This document shows positions 41,868 through 50,400 of a stretch of DNA of 64,000 nt, piece after piece. Below the pieces are notes generated by a model, which searched no databases, was not told the DNA's origin, and saw only the letters and a program-made list of their open reading frames with translations. Position numbers and translations under genes: made by a program. Source of the DNA: Bacillus sp. ISL-18 (GTDB lineage: Bacteria > Bacillota > Bacilli > Bacillales > Cytobacillaceae); assembly GCF_018613415.1 (NCBI RefSeq), contig NZ_JAGGQG010000003.1, forward strand, positions 186,001 to 250,000. Direction: 5' to 3'. Within the stretch, counting starts at the first letter, position 1, and each line of letters opens with the position of its first letter.

Positions 41868-42440
41868 ATGAGATTTGGTTTTGATATTGATGATACGCTG
41901 ATTAATTTAAGAGAGCATGCCTTCCATATTTATAATAAAAAATTAGGCCAAGAAATAGGAATAGAGATTTTTAACGCATTAAAAAAAGTTCAGATTCATG
42001 AGCCATTTGGAATGACATCCGAAGAAGGCTCAAAGATGTGGAAAAATACAGTAGAGGAAATTTACTACACCGATTGTCCCGCTTTTCCAGGAGCGGTCGA
42101 ACTGCTGCAAGAGCTTGAAAAGCAAGGTCATGAAATTTATTATATTACGGCACGTTACCAAGAGCATGGCGAACGCACGAAAAAATGGTTATTGGAAAAA
42201 GGTTTTCCTGTCCATGATGAACGGTTTTTCTGGGGAATGAAGGATCACGAAAAAGTGAATATTATTAAGCAATTACACTTGGATTTTTACTTCGATGATA
42301 AGCCAGAGATCTTACAGACACTTTCAGAAGAAGCGGTAAAAGTCTATCTAAAAGACCAATCCTATAACCGGCACGTACCAATGCCTCGGATTGTAAACTG
42401 GCCGGAGTATCAGGATTTTATGAAGAATTTAACAGATTAA
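41868..42440 (+). CDS. yqfW: HAD-type nucleotidase, 5'(3')-deoxyribonucleotidase family
   Basis: 190 residues. The nucleophile motif FDIDDTLINLREH at the N-terminus, IYYITAR in the middle and FYFDDKPEI near residue 140 are the three HAD motifs. Length and sequence style match B. subtilis YqfW. It probably dephosphorylates a nucleoside monophosphate. AGAGGGAT precedes the ATG. Confidence 0.85.
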   Translation: MRFGFDIDDTLINLREHAFHIYNKKLGQEIGIEIFNALKKVQIHEPFGMTSEEGSKMWKNTVEEIYYTDCPAFPGAVELLQELEKQGHEIYYITARYQEHGERTKKWLLEKGFPVHDERFFWGMKDHEKVNIIKQLHLDFYFDDKPEILQTLSEEAVKVYLKDQSYNRHVPMPRIVNWPEYQDFMKNLTD

Positions 42441-42516
42441 AAACGAACATCTGCCTCCATCTCAAATGTATTATGATATACTAGTTTAGGTTTGTTTTTA
42501 GAGAGGAGTTTTATAA

Positions 42517-43719
42517 GTGGAGTTACAACATGAATCATCTGCACGCATGAAATCGACATATATATTTTTATTGGTTACTGGGATTGTATTAGTAGCCTTT
42601 AATTTGCGCCCGGCGATTACCTCAGTAGGCCCTTTAGTAGGGATGATTCAAGAGGATGTTGGCCTTGCCCATTGGAGTGCTGGCTTATTAATGAGTTTTC
42701 CATTACTTGTTTTTGCTGCCATGTCACCCATTGTCCCAAGGCTGGCTAACCTTTTCTCTAATGAAATGACGTTATTACTTGGCTTAATCTCCCTTGTGAT
42801 TGGTATCGTGATTCGGTCCATTCCCATGACGTTTTTTCTTTTCACAGGCACTCTTTTTATCGGAGTAGGAATCGCAGTAGGAAATGTCCTTTTGCCTGCC
42901 GTAGTAAAGGATAAGTTCCCAGAGAAATTCGGTCTTATGACAAGTGTATATTCTACTTCAATGGGATTGATTGCATCATTAGCATCGGGATTAAGTGTTC
43001 CGCTCGCAAAAGATTTGAATCTTGGCTGGCAGGGAGCACTCATTGTATGGGGAATACCAGCGGTCATAGCGATTTTGTTATGGACCTATCTGGTTAGATT
43101 TAATCAAGGGAATCATAAAGAAATCAAAAAAGCTCCATCAAGTTCAAAGGAAATGTGGCAATCGCCTCTTGCCTGGCAAATTGCCATCTTTATGGGTTTT
43201 CAATCGTTTTTATTCTATGTAACGATCTCTTGGTTACCTGAAATTCTCCAAAGTCATGGACTAAGTATGGGAACAGCTGGCTGGATGTTATCGATTACCC
43301 AACTAGTAGGACTGCCTGCTAGTTTCTTTATCCCTGTCATCGCAGGGCGTTACCGTTCCCAGATATGGATTGCATTACTACTAGGATTGTTGTCCATTAT
43401 TGGTTATGCTGGGTTACTATTAGGATCATCCTATCCTATTTTAATTATTAGTATTATCTTTATTGGGGTTGCACTAGGCGGGAATTTCCCATTGGCGCTA
43501 AGTTATATTGGACTTCGCTCTCGGAACGCCAGTCGTGCGGTAGAGTTATCGGGAATGACACAATCAACCGGCTATATCCTAGCCGCAGTAGGCCCGTTGC
43601 TTATCGGCTATTTGTTTGATATGACCCATGTGTGGACCATTCCACTTATTGCTCTAACGATCGTTTCTGTCGTTCTTACGGTTTTTGGTATGTTGTCAGG
43701 TCGGAATCGGTATGTATAA
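42517..43719 (+). CDS. MFS transporter, CynX/NimT (YycB-like) family
   Basis: 400 residues, twelve helices. The first helix and loop carry VLVAFNLRPAITSVGPL, the signature of the CynX/NimT group (E. coli cyanate transporter CynX; Bacillus YycB). The start is GTG at 42517 with GAGAGGAG eight bases upstream. Substrates in the group include cyanate and 2-nitroimidazole; none can be chosen here. It is followed by a tandem repeat array rather than a clear terminator. Confidence 0.88.
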   Translation: MELQHESSARMKSTYIFLLVTGIVLVAFNLRPAITSVGPLVGMIQEDVGLAHWSAGLLMSFPLLVFAAMSPIVPRLANLFSNEMTLLLGLISLVIGIVIRSIPMTFFLFTGTLFIGVGIAVGNVLLPAVVKDKFPEKFGLMTSVYSTSMGLIASLASGLSVPLAKDLNLGWQGALIVWGIPAVIAILLWTYLVRFNQGNHKEIKKAPSSSKEMWQSPLAWQIAIFMGFQSFLFYVTISWLPEILQSHGLSMGTAGWMLSITQLVGLPASFFIPVIAGRYRSQIWIALLLGLLSIIGYAGLLLGSSYPILIISIIFIGVALGGNFPLALSYIGLRSRNASRAVELSGMTQSTGYILAAVGPLLIGYLFDMTHVWTIPLIALTIVSVVLTVFGMLSGRNRYV

Positions 43720-43779
43720 AATTAAGAAAGAGAATCCGTCCGGTGAAATAGTCAGACTTATTGACAACCCTAAAGCAAA

Positions 43780-43968
43780 AAAGTGAGGTTGCAGGGTCTT
43801 CAATAACCCTTATTAACTACCGTAAATTAAAAAATGAGGCAGCTGGGTCGTCAATAACCCTTATTAACTACCGTAAATTTAAAAAATGAGGCAGCTGGGT
43901 CGTCAATGATCCTTATTAACTACCGTAAATTTAAAAAATGAGGCAGCTGGGTCGTCAATAACCATTTC
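43780..43968. repeat. Tandem array, 51-52-bp unit, about three and a half copies
   Basis: GGGTC(G/T)TCAAT occurs at 43794, 43845, 43897 and 43949. Between these, CTTATTAACTACCGTAAATT and AAAAAATGAGGCAGCT are repeated almost identically. The last three units differ at only a few positions, suggesting recent expansion. No coding frame spans the array. Confidence 0.88.
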
Positions 43969-44030
43969 ACATTTTTGTGTTTGAAATAGTTACCGGGGCC
44001 CGATACTTTTTTAAAATTCCCCCCTATAAA

Positions 44031-44060
44031 AAACCTTGCCTAGTCGGCAAGGTTTTCTTG
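44031..44060 (-). terminator. Bidirectional terminator near the IDEAL gene
   Basis: AAACCTTGCC (44031-44040) pairs with GGCAAGGTTT (44046-44055). T-runs occur on both strands; on the minus strand it ends the transcript of the gene at 44088. Confidence 0.85.
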
Positions 44061-44087
44061 TGTTACTTAAAATAAGATCTCTGTTTA

Positions 44088-44396
44088 TTATTGATTCACA
44101 AGTTCATTCATTGTGTTTAACTTGGAAGAAAGCTCAATAAACCACTCTTCATCCCCAGTTGATAAAGCCAAATCGATTAAAAACTGGGTCTGTGCCTTGT
44201 TTGACACGTTAGAAACAGGCAATCTTTTAACTCGTTCAGTTAACATTGAAACTTTTTTTCCAATGATCTCATTATTGTCACTTGTAACAACAGTTACCTT
44301 AACGACTCCCTGAATATCAAGGGATTCAATATAACCCATAATTAATTCCCCAGCTCGTGATGTTCCCTTAACCCAATCACCTGTTTTTAACAACAT
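44088..44396 (-). CDS. IDEAL-domain protein
   Basis: ATG 44396 is preferred, six bases after AAGGTG; a GTG nine bases upstream overlaps the ribosome site. The 102-residue product has a small N-terminal beta-rich domain (LKTGDWVKGTSRAGELIMGYIES) and a C-terminal FLIDLALSTGDEEWFIELSSKLN, matching the IDEAL motif of Bacillus proteins. The motif is thought to mediate protein contacts. The specific role is unknown. Confidence 0.75.
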   Translation of the reverse strand: MLLKTGDWVKGTSRAGELIMGYIESLDIQGVVKVTVVTSDNNEIIGKKVSMLTERVKRLPVSNVSNKAQTQFLIDLALSTGDEEWFIELSSKLNTMNELVNQ

Positions 44397-44490
44397 ACTT
44401 TTCACCTTCTTAGTTATTTTTGTCTTTTTATGCTTAAACTGTAACTTTTTTTATTACATTACAAGTAAAAAGAAACCTGACATTGTTTTT

Positions 44491-44904
44491 CTATTCTTCT
44501 TGATTAACAAGGTCAATTATTTCTTTCAGTGTATAGTCCTTTAAATATTCACCCAAATGTTCTTCAGCACCTAAGAATATAGAAAATAAAACTCTTTGCA
44601 TATTTGCACCAACAATACATCGTTCATTTGAATCAGGACACTTTGGCTGCAAAGCTCCTTCAGAGGTGATCTTGTAAATATCCCAAAGATTAACTTCATT
44701 TAGCTCCAGAGCAAACAAAAATCCGCCGCCAGGTCCCTCTTTTGATTTTATAATTCCATGTTTTTTTAACAAACTTAGCACTTTACGAATCCGCACAGGG
44801 TGTACACAGGCACTCGCTGAAATAGCATCACTTGTCGACATCCGGTCGGGCTGCAGCGCAAGAAAAGTTAAACTATGAATGGCAAGTGTAAAATCACTAT
44901 TCAT
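44491..44904 (-). CDS. Rrf2-family transcriptional regulator (YwnA-like)
   Basis: 137 residues. The N-terminal winged helix contains MSTSDAISASACVHPVRIRKVLSLLKKHGIIKSKEGPGGGF, typical of Rrf2/YwnA. A CPDSNERC pair lies in the effector part where iron-sulfur-binding family members have three cysteines; only two are present, so cluster binding is uncertain. GGAGGG precedes the ATG. It is monocistronic. Confidence 0.88.
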   Translation of the reverse strand: MNSDFTLAIHSLTFLALQPDRMSTSDAISASACVHPVRIRKVLSLLKKHGIIKSKEGPGGGFLFALELNEVNLWDIYKITSEGALQPKCPDSNERCIVGANMQRVLFSIFLGAEEHLGEYLKDYTLKEIIDLVNQEE

Positions 44905-45035
44905 GGCCTGCCCTCCTAAGAAATAAAAACAATAGTACCATTATTTTTAGCATCATTAATACTAAACCGTTCCAGATTAGCTTGTCAAATATCTAGATAA
45001 TTAAATCTTGATATCTCCTTTGAGCAAGGGTAAAT

Positions 45036-45170
45036 TTAAACATTCCATTGTTTTTTAACTTGTTCTTCTGCAATCATTTTAATTTTATCCCAGGCCATTT
45101 CCTTTTTCACAAGGACATTTGTATGATAATTTCTTTCTTTATAATTAACTGTTACGAATACTTCAATCAT
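45036..45170 (-). CDS. Small conserved protein, BA3454-type (44 residues)
   Basis: A 44-codon frame starts MIEVFVTVNYKERNYHTN and ends AEEQVKKQW plus two residues. AAAGGAG lies ten bases upstream of the ATG. The pattern of a short beta hairpin followed by an amphipathic helix ending in EEQVKKQW fits small stress-associated proteins of Bacillus that I recall as the BA3454 family. It lies 28 bases downstream of the Spx-like gene on the same strand and is probably co-transcribed. Function unknown. Confidence 0.68.
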   Translation of the reverse strand: MIEVFVTVNYKERNYHTNVLVKKEMAWDKIKMIAEEQVKKQWNV

Positions 45171-45198
45171 TTCTTATTTCTCCTTTATTATTTAATCT

Positions 45199-45594
45199 TT
45201 AATTGGCTATTCTTTGTAATTCGGTATTCAAAAATGTACGAAGCTTACGGGGCAGAAAGCTCCGGATTTCTTCGTCGTTATATCCAACCTGCAATCTTTT
45301 TTCATCCAGAATAATTGGACGGCGCAACATCTTCGGATGCTCCATGATTAATGTGTAAAATTCATTAAGCGGGAGAGATTCAATATTTATATTTAGTTCC
45401 TGAAATGTCTTTGAATTAGTTGAAATAATTTCACTCGTTCCCTCTTCAGTCAAGCGAAGAATCGATTTTATCTCATCTACGGTAAGGGGATTAGATAATA
45501 TGTTTCTTTCGATATAGTCTATATGATGTTCCTCGAGCCACGCTTTTGCTTTTCGGCAAGAACCACAGCTTGGAGTCGAATAAAGAGTTACCAT
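45199..45594 (-). CDS. Spx/ArsC-family transcriptional regulator
   Basis: 131 residues, the length of Spx. The N-terminal redox switch is CGSC (Cys10, Cys13), where B. subtilis Spx has CTSC. The C-terminal [29 protein letters not shown] is the diagnostic Spx segment that includes the RNA polymerase alpha-CTD contact. It probably controls thiol-stress genes by binding polymerase. Since other Spx paralogues usually exist in Bacillaceae, this may be a second copy. AAGGAGTG precedes the ATG. Confidence 0.88.
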   Translation of the reverse strand: MVTLYSTPSCGSCRKAKAWLEEHHIDYIERNILSNPLTVDEIKSILRLTEEGTSEIISTNSKTFQELNINIESLPLNEFYTLIMEHPKMLRRPIILDEKRLQVGYNDEEIRSFLPRKLRTFLNTELQRIAN

Positions 45595-45932
45595 GCGTTA
45601 AACACTCCTTACATATAATTTTGGTTACGTGAGGTATCAGTTAGATAGGTACCCCAATTTGAGTTGGCTGAAACATAGCTTTATTTTATACATCCTAACT
45701 TTACATACCCTTAAAATGTAATAAAAAATATTACAGTTCAGTAAAAAAAAACAACCTTCTAACTCATTTACCACTTTCTATACTGTAATTTTATTATTTA
45801 CAGTTAAAAATGTCAAATGGAAGGTGTTGGATTAATAGAAATATTTTACAGCAATTATGGATACAGGAAGCTCTTCCAAGCAGCTACTCCCTTTAACAGC
45901 CAAGACAACAACCTGCCACAATCCTCTATTAA
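45595..45932. other. Intergenic stretch without a gene
   Basis: About 340 A/T-rich bases between the Spx-like start and the end of the DUF429 gene. It must hold the spx-like promoter. No gene, hairpin with T-run or clear operator was recognised. Confidence 0.5.
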
Positions 45933-46592
45933 TTAGCAACAATAATCGTATGGATGCAGCGGCGGCAAAGCTTTATATAACCAGCTCGGTTTTAACGAGG
46001 GATCTTTCCAATGCCAAGCACCCAATGCGGCAGCACAGCCATCAATCCAATGACTTGGTTCCTCGACTAATACAGGGAGTCCTATTAGTTCTTGCTGTTT
46101 AAGCCAGTCCCAAATAAACCTTCGGGATGACAGATTTTGTTTATAGTGCAGCACTAGCTCAAAATCATTTTTGGACAGCCGTGAACCCATTACAGCCCCA
46201 GGATGTACTTCGACAATGGAGACAGGGTAAGGAGTGTTAAGATTCTCAATTTCTCTTGTCAGTTTTATTCCTCTTAGCGTTAAATAAACCATTCTATTTA
46301 AAGTAGGCGGCATAATTGATCCTGGCTTCATCCCTAATCCGACAATAAACTTTCTAAGTTCACGGTCCCCTTGCCTGTCTCCGCCCCCATCCTCGTAGGA
46401 TAACGGGGCATCTATGCCTACCACAACTTCACCTGATTGACTCTGAGCTAAAATTTCATTTAAGATCACCTGGTCACCAACGTTACTGATCCATTTCACA
46501 AATTTTAATTGGCTACCTTGTTTTTCAAATACAGTAAGAACAGTATCTTTATGGTTACTCGGCCCTGATAAATCAATGCCTATTACTCTCAT
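45933..46592 (-). CDS. DUF429-domain protein
   Basis: 219 residues. The opening IGIDLSGPSN and the central VVVGIDAPLSY with a following GDRELRKFI are the conserved acidic blocks of DUF429, a family predicted to have an RNase H-like fold. No biochemical function is established. Only a weak GATGG ribosome site precedes the ATG. It is monocistronic and divergent from the ArsR-DUF2087 gene. Confidence 0.82.
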   Translation of the reverse strand: MRVIGIDLSGPSNHKDTVLTVFEKQGSQLKFVKWISNVGDQVILNEILAQSQSGEVVVGIDAPLSYEDGGGDRQGDRELRKFIVGLGMKPGSIMPPTLNRMVYLTLRGIKLTREIENLNTPYPVSIVEVHPGAVMGSRLSKNDFELVLHYKQNLSSRRFIWDWLKQQELIGLPVLVEEPSHWIDGCAAALGAWHWKDPSLKPSWLYKALPPLHPYDYCC

Positions 46593-46795
46593 CCATCAAC
46601 CATCACTTTCTTTAATAAGATCTATTTCGAATTAATTTCTATGGTATTGCCTATATCTTTTTCAGTGAAATGTTCGTTTACTTTCCAAAAGATTCAATTA
46701 CATTTTAATTAAGTCATACAATTTTATCCATCAATAAAAAATTAGGAAGAAAAATTAAAGAATTGTCAATTCAACCAAATTACCCATTGCTTAAT

Positions 46796-46827
46796 ATATC
46801 TAATTCAATTATTATCTAATTAGATAT
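46796..46827. promoter_or_regulatory. Putative operator upstream of the ArsR-DUF2087 gene
   Basis: ATATCTAATT (46796-46805) and AATTAGATAT (46818-46827) are a perfect inverted repeat with a 12-base spacer, 25 bases before the ATG. CTAATTAGAT recurs at 47464-47473 in front of the MFS remnant. Confidence 0.55.
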
Positions 46828-46850
46828 TTATTAAAGTAGGTGTATTAAGA

Positions 46851-47429
46851 ATGCAATTAAACAAAATTGTGGAATTTCATAAAGCATTAGGCGACCTTAC
46901 CCGAATTCGTATTATTGCCCTGCTCCAACAGGGTCCTCTGCATGGCCAAGCGATTGCTGGAAAGCTTGGACTTAAACCGCCAACGATTACCCATCATATG
47001 GCAAAGCTTAGAGAAGTTGGACTGATAAAAGAAAAGCGAGACAAAAACACCATCTATTTTTCACTTAATACGAAAATATTAGAAAGCAGTGCTAAGGCGA
47101 TTCTAACAGCTGGCACAAGGGGAAAAGCAAGTATGGAAATGTCGGTTACGGCTGAGGAACGGGCAGCTATTATTAATAACTTCTTCACCAAAGATGGAAA
47201 ACTAAAAAATTATCCGGCCCAACGAAAGAAAAAGCTGGTTGTGCTTGAGCATATGGTCAAAGGATTAGAATTTGGAAAAGTGTATCCTGAAAAAGAAATC
47301 AATGAATATTTAAAGCAATTTCATGAGGATTATGCTACATTACGGCGTGAGCTTATCATGTATCAGTATATGTACCGTGAAAATAATCAATATGAATTAA
47401 ACCCTGTTGAATTATGGTGGTTGAGCTAA
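46851..47429 (+). CDS. ArsR-family regulator with DUF2087 domain
   Basis: 192 residues. The N-terminal 85 residues are an ArsR winged helix (HKALGDLTRIRIIALLQQGPLHGQAIAGKLG, then PPTITHHMAKLREVGLI). The C-terminal part contains FFTKDGKLKNYPAQRKKKLVVLEHM, the DUF2087 signature. In Bacillaceae such regulators often precede MFS transporter genes; here the downstream MFS gene has decayed. TAAAGTAGG precedes the ATG weakly. Confidence 0.85.
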   Translation: MQLNKIVEFHKALGDLTRIRIIALLQQGPLHGQAIAGKLGLKPPTITHHMAKLREVGLIKEKRDKNTIYFSLNTKILESSAKAILTAGTRGKASMEMSVTAEERAAIINNFFTKDGKLKNYPAQRKKKLVVLEHMVKGLEFGKVYPEKEINEYLKQFHEDYATLRRELIMYQYMYRENNQYELNPVELWWLS

Positions 47430-47431
47430 AC

Positions 47432-47457
47432 GAGCGTCATCCGGCGCTCTATTTTTC
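47432..47457 (+). terminator. Terminator after the ArsR-DUF2087 gene
   Basis: GAGCG (47432-47436) pairs with CGCTC (47445-47449), followed by TATTTTTC. The short stem suggests partial termination, allowing read-through to the MFS gene. Confidence 0.6.
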
Positions 47458-47510
47458 ATCCAACTAATTAGATGACTATAAAATTAGATCCCATAAAAGA
47501 AGGTGGTTGT

Positions 47511-47978
47511 GATGGTTATTTTACGAAAAGAAAAACAGTATCAGAAGTTTAACGTTAAGCTAACCAGCCGCCAATCGACTTAGAAAAAATTTCTTAGTCA
47601 CCGGTTTAGTCTGTTTAATGCTTGAAGGAACATTTCTATTATTATTAACCAGAACCCACTTAGTCGTCTTTGCCGTTCCGCTATTTTGTCTTGTTGCTTT
47701 TGTGTCGGGGTTTGGGAATGCCTGCTTCGATACCGTGTTGATGAAAGAAATTCCTGAGGAGCACCAAGGAATGATGTTTGGATTGTTCGCAACGATTGGA
47801 AACACTATACTAGGTCTGTCGATGCTTTTAGCTGGGGTTGCTCTAAATTATCTTTCACCACGATTCTTAGGATTGAATTGGTGGGATTGCGTATATACTG
47901 ATTGCAATTGTTATTCTGGCTGCGATTTCAACGAAAGCCTATCGGAAGAGCAGCCTGTCTCATAACGATTTTGTTTGA
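47511..47978 (+). pseudogene. MFS transporter remnant
   Basis: An ATG at 47511 starts a short N-terminal tail (MVILRKEKQYQKFN) that runs into a stop within 25 codons. From about 47555 another frame encodes only the last four membrane helices of an MFS protein (LEGTFLLLLTRTHLVVFAVP, VLMKEIPEEHQGMMFGLFATIG). Near 47875 one extra A shifts the frame again, and the true C-terminus (IGGIAYILIAIVILAAIS) continues to the TGA at 47976-47978. Roughly two thirds of a 400-residue transporter is missing, so this is a real decay product and not a sequencing artefact. Confidence 0.85.
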
Positions 47979-48056
47979 ACCGAGATGCCATATAAAAAAG
48001 GATGCTGAGATTTAATAAGAAACTAAACTTATTAAATCAGCATCCCTCTGAGAATT

Positions 48057-49064
48057 CTATTTTCTTTTCGGTGCAAGTTCTACACCTTGGCGGATTGCCT
48101 CCATTAAGCTCTTTTCTTCGACAATTCCCTTACCTGCAATGTCAAATGCGGTTCCGTGGTCAACACTTGTTCGAATAATCGGTAAGCCAACTGTAATGTT
48201 TACGCCGGCATCTAAGCCTAATACTTTAACTGGTCCGTGTCCTTGATCATGGTACATAGCGACAACGATGTCAAAATCGCCGCGAACGGTTCGGAAAAAT
48301 AATGTATCTGCTGGTAAAGGACCAACAACGTTGATTCCCTCCTCTTTCGCCTTATTGACACCAGGAATGACCTTCTCTTCTTCTTCACCGTAACCAAATA
48401 AGCCATTTTCACCTGCATGCGGGTTGATTCCACAAACGGCAATTCTTGGGTTTTCAGTTCCGGATTTAGTAAGTGTTTCATGAGCTAACTTGATCACACG
48501 GTAGACCCGTTCTGGATTAATCATTTTAACAGCATCAATAATACCGACATGTGTTGTCACATGTATAACCTTTAAATTTGGAGCAGAAAGCATCATCGAA
48601 AACTCACTTGTATTGGTTAAATCAGCGAGAATTTCTGTGTGCCCAGGATATCGATGTCCCCCTTTGTGCAAGGCTTCTTTGTTTAAAGGAGCTGTACAAA
48701 TGGCATCAATCTTGTGGTTATTCGCTAAATCAATCGCTTTTGCTAAGTATTCAAATGCCGCATGTCCTGCTTCGGCGGACACTTGTCCAACAGGTAAGTC
48801 TTCGCTAAGTAAATTAAGGTCTAAACAGTAGACGATTCCGCGTTCAAACGGAAGTCCATCAATTTGATCATCAGTGATCGTTTCAACCATTAAATCACTA
48901 TTAACAAATCCTTTTGCGCGATTTAGAATTTTGGTATCACCAATGACAATTGGATTACATATATCATATATTTCTTGATTTTGAAGGCTTTTTAAAATAA
49001 TTTCAGGGCCTACACCTGCCCCATCTCCCATTGTAATTCCGATAATTGGTTTGGTTTCAACCAT
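48057..49064 (-). CDS. PdxA2-like 4-phosphate dehydrogenase of sugar-acid catabolism
   Basis: ATG 49064 is preferred: AAGAGAGG abuts the ATG at 49073 but is nine bases from 49064, which starts one base after the kinase stop. The 335-residue product has GITMGDGAGVGPEI, the metal-binding HVTTHVGIIDA and VAMYHDQGHGPVK, all conserved in PdxA. Beside a DUF1537 kinase it is more likely PdxA2 (oxidising D-threonate- or erythronate-4-phosphate to dihydroxyacetone phosphate and CO2) than vitamin B6 PdxA. Confidence 0.88.
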   Translation of the reverse strand: MVETKPIIGITMGDGAGVGPEIILKSLQNQEIYDICNPIVIGDTKILNRAKGFVNSDLMVETITDDQIDGLPFERGIVYCLDLNLLSEDLPVGQVSAEAGHAAFEYLAKAIDLANNHKIDAICTAPLNKEALHKGGHRYPGHTEILADLTNTSEFSMMLSAPNLKVIHVTTHVGIIDAVKMINPERVYRVIKLAHETLTKSGTENPRIAVCGINPHAGENGLFGYGEEEEKVIPGVNKAKEEGINVVGPLPADTLFFRTVRGDFDIVVAMYHDQGHGPVKVLGLDAGVNITVGLPIIRTSVDHGTAFDIAGKGIVEEKSLMEAIRQGVELAPKRK

Positions 49065-49065
49065 T

Positions 49066-50361
49066 TCAAACATCCTCTCTTGTCATATATTTCAAAGCAT
49101 TTAGTAATGAATGTTCATTTCCAAAACCGCCGGCCTTTGTAACCGTCCAGAACCTTCGAGCGTTGGCTGCATTACCTAATTTCCCTAAAGGTAGTCCCGC
49201 TTCTATTTCAGTATACAGTTGCATTTGATTCATATTAAGTTGGTTACAGACCGCTTTTGCGGAGTCCCCGCCAGTAAGGATCAATCCATTAATATCGGGC
49301 ATTGATTGAACAATGGCATTAGCAATAACGCCAAGTTCCATGGAAATAGCTTCACTAATTTGTGTATTACCTATAGAAAGTTCTGCTCCAAGCTGCTTAG
49401 TAGCCTCTCGATTTTCATCTGACGAATCCACAAATAATACAAAATGCCGCTTGTTGAATTCCTTCGTAAAATCTTCAATAATATCTGATATTCTATAGGA
49501 TTTTTTGATTAGTTTAACAGGATCTAGTTCTACAAAATAAGTATCTGTCAACCTCTTTACCATCTCAAGCTGATTTTTTGTAACCAAGGATAGACTTGCG
49601 GATACCGTTAATGTTTTTGTGACGGCTAGTTCCTCTTGCTGATTTAATTCCGCCTTCTCTAGCTGTAAGGCATTTGGTAAATATTCAATCAATCCTGCTG
49701 ATCCAGCCCAAACGGTTTTTTTATTAAACCGTGCAAATGTATCTGCAATCATCTTTAAGTCTTCATCTGTTGATGCGTCACAAATAAACCAAGTAGTGCC
49801 CTGCCTTGTATTCTCTTCAATTTTATTTTTAAAATTCTCGTTTGAGGAGTTTAATAAACCTTGTTCGATTAGACAAATTGGATCGTCTACATATTTTTTT
49901 AATAAATTTGGAATAAAGCTATCTTTTACCGGTGTTTTCGGATCTCTGCCAAATTCTGTTTCAGAGACACGTTCACCGTTCACATATTGATATCCATTTA
50001 TCGTTTGACGATTCATTTTTGGAAAAGCTGGAGCAAGAACAATAATTTCAGGTTGATAAACAGAAACAAGAGCCGCTAATTCAGCGGCCACATTGCCTCT
50101 TAAAGTTGAATCTATCTTTTTATACACTTGTTCATATCCTTGTTTTCGAAAAATAGAACTTGCATTATAAATCGTTTCATAAGCAACTTCTTCACTCATC
50201 GCACGACTATCGGTGTCAATTATTGCAACATCCTCTGTTGATTGTAAAATAGAATCTTTATAATCAAGGAACACGGTAGAGGATATCCCAATCTTCGATA
50301 ACTGCACACCTGCATCATTTGCTCCTGTTAGATCATCCGCAATAATGTAAAAACGTTGCAT
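49066..50361 (-). CDS. Four-carbon acid sugar kinase family protein (DUF1537, DtnK-like)
   Basis: 431 residues. The N-terminal domain begins FYIIADDLTGANDAGVQLSKIG with the conserved ADDLTGANDxG motif, followed by KKIDSTLRGN. The C-terminal nucleotide-binding domain has LILTGGDSAKAVCNQLN and KAGGFGNE. Characterised members phosphorylate D-threonate, L-threonate or D-erythronate at O4. The order kinase then PdxA2, translationally coupled, and an adjacent sugar-acid permease support this role. AAAGGAG precedes the ATG. Confidence 0.9.
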   Translation of the reverse strand: MQRFYIIADDLTGANDAGVQLSKIGISSTVFLDYKDSILQSTEDVAIIDTDSRAMSEEVAYETIYNASSIFRKQGYEQVYKKIDSTLRGNVAAELAALVSVYQPEIIVLAPAFPKMNRQTINGYQYVNGERVSETEFGRDPKTPVKDSFIPNLLKKYVDDPICLIEQGLLNSSNENFKNKIEENTRQGTTWFICDASTDEDLKMIADTFARFNKKTVWAGSAGLIEYLPNALQLEKAELNQQEELAVTKTLTVSASLSLVTKNQLEMVKRLTDTYFVELDPVKLIKKSYRISDIIEDFTKEFNKRHFVLFVDSSDENREATKQLGAELSIGNTQISEAISMELGVIANAIVQSMPDINGLILTGGDSAKAVCNQLNMNQMQLYTEIEAGLPLGKLGNAANARRFWTVTKAGGFGNEHSLLNALKYMTREDV

Positions 50362-50400
50362 AATTTACGACTCCTTTACTACTCTTTCTTTCCACAAAAG

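Noticed and set aside
48057..49064. Vitamin B6 biosynthetic PdxA
   Set aside because: Operon with a DUF1537 kinase and sugar-acid permease fits PdxA2; Bacillaceae make pyridoxal phosphate through PdxST.
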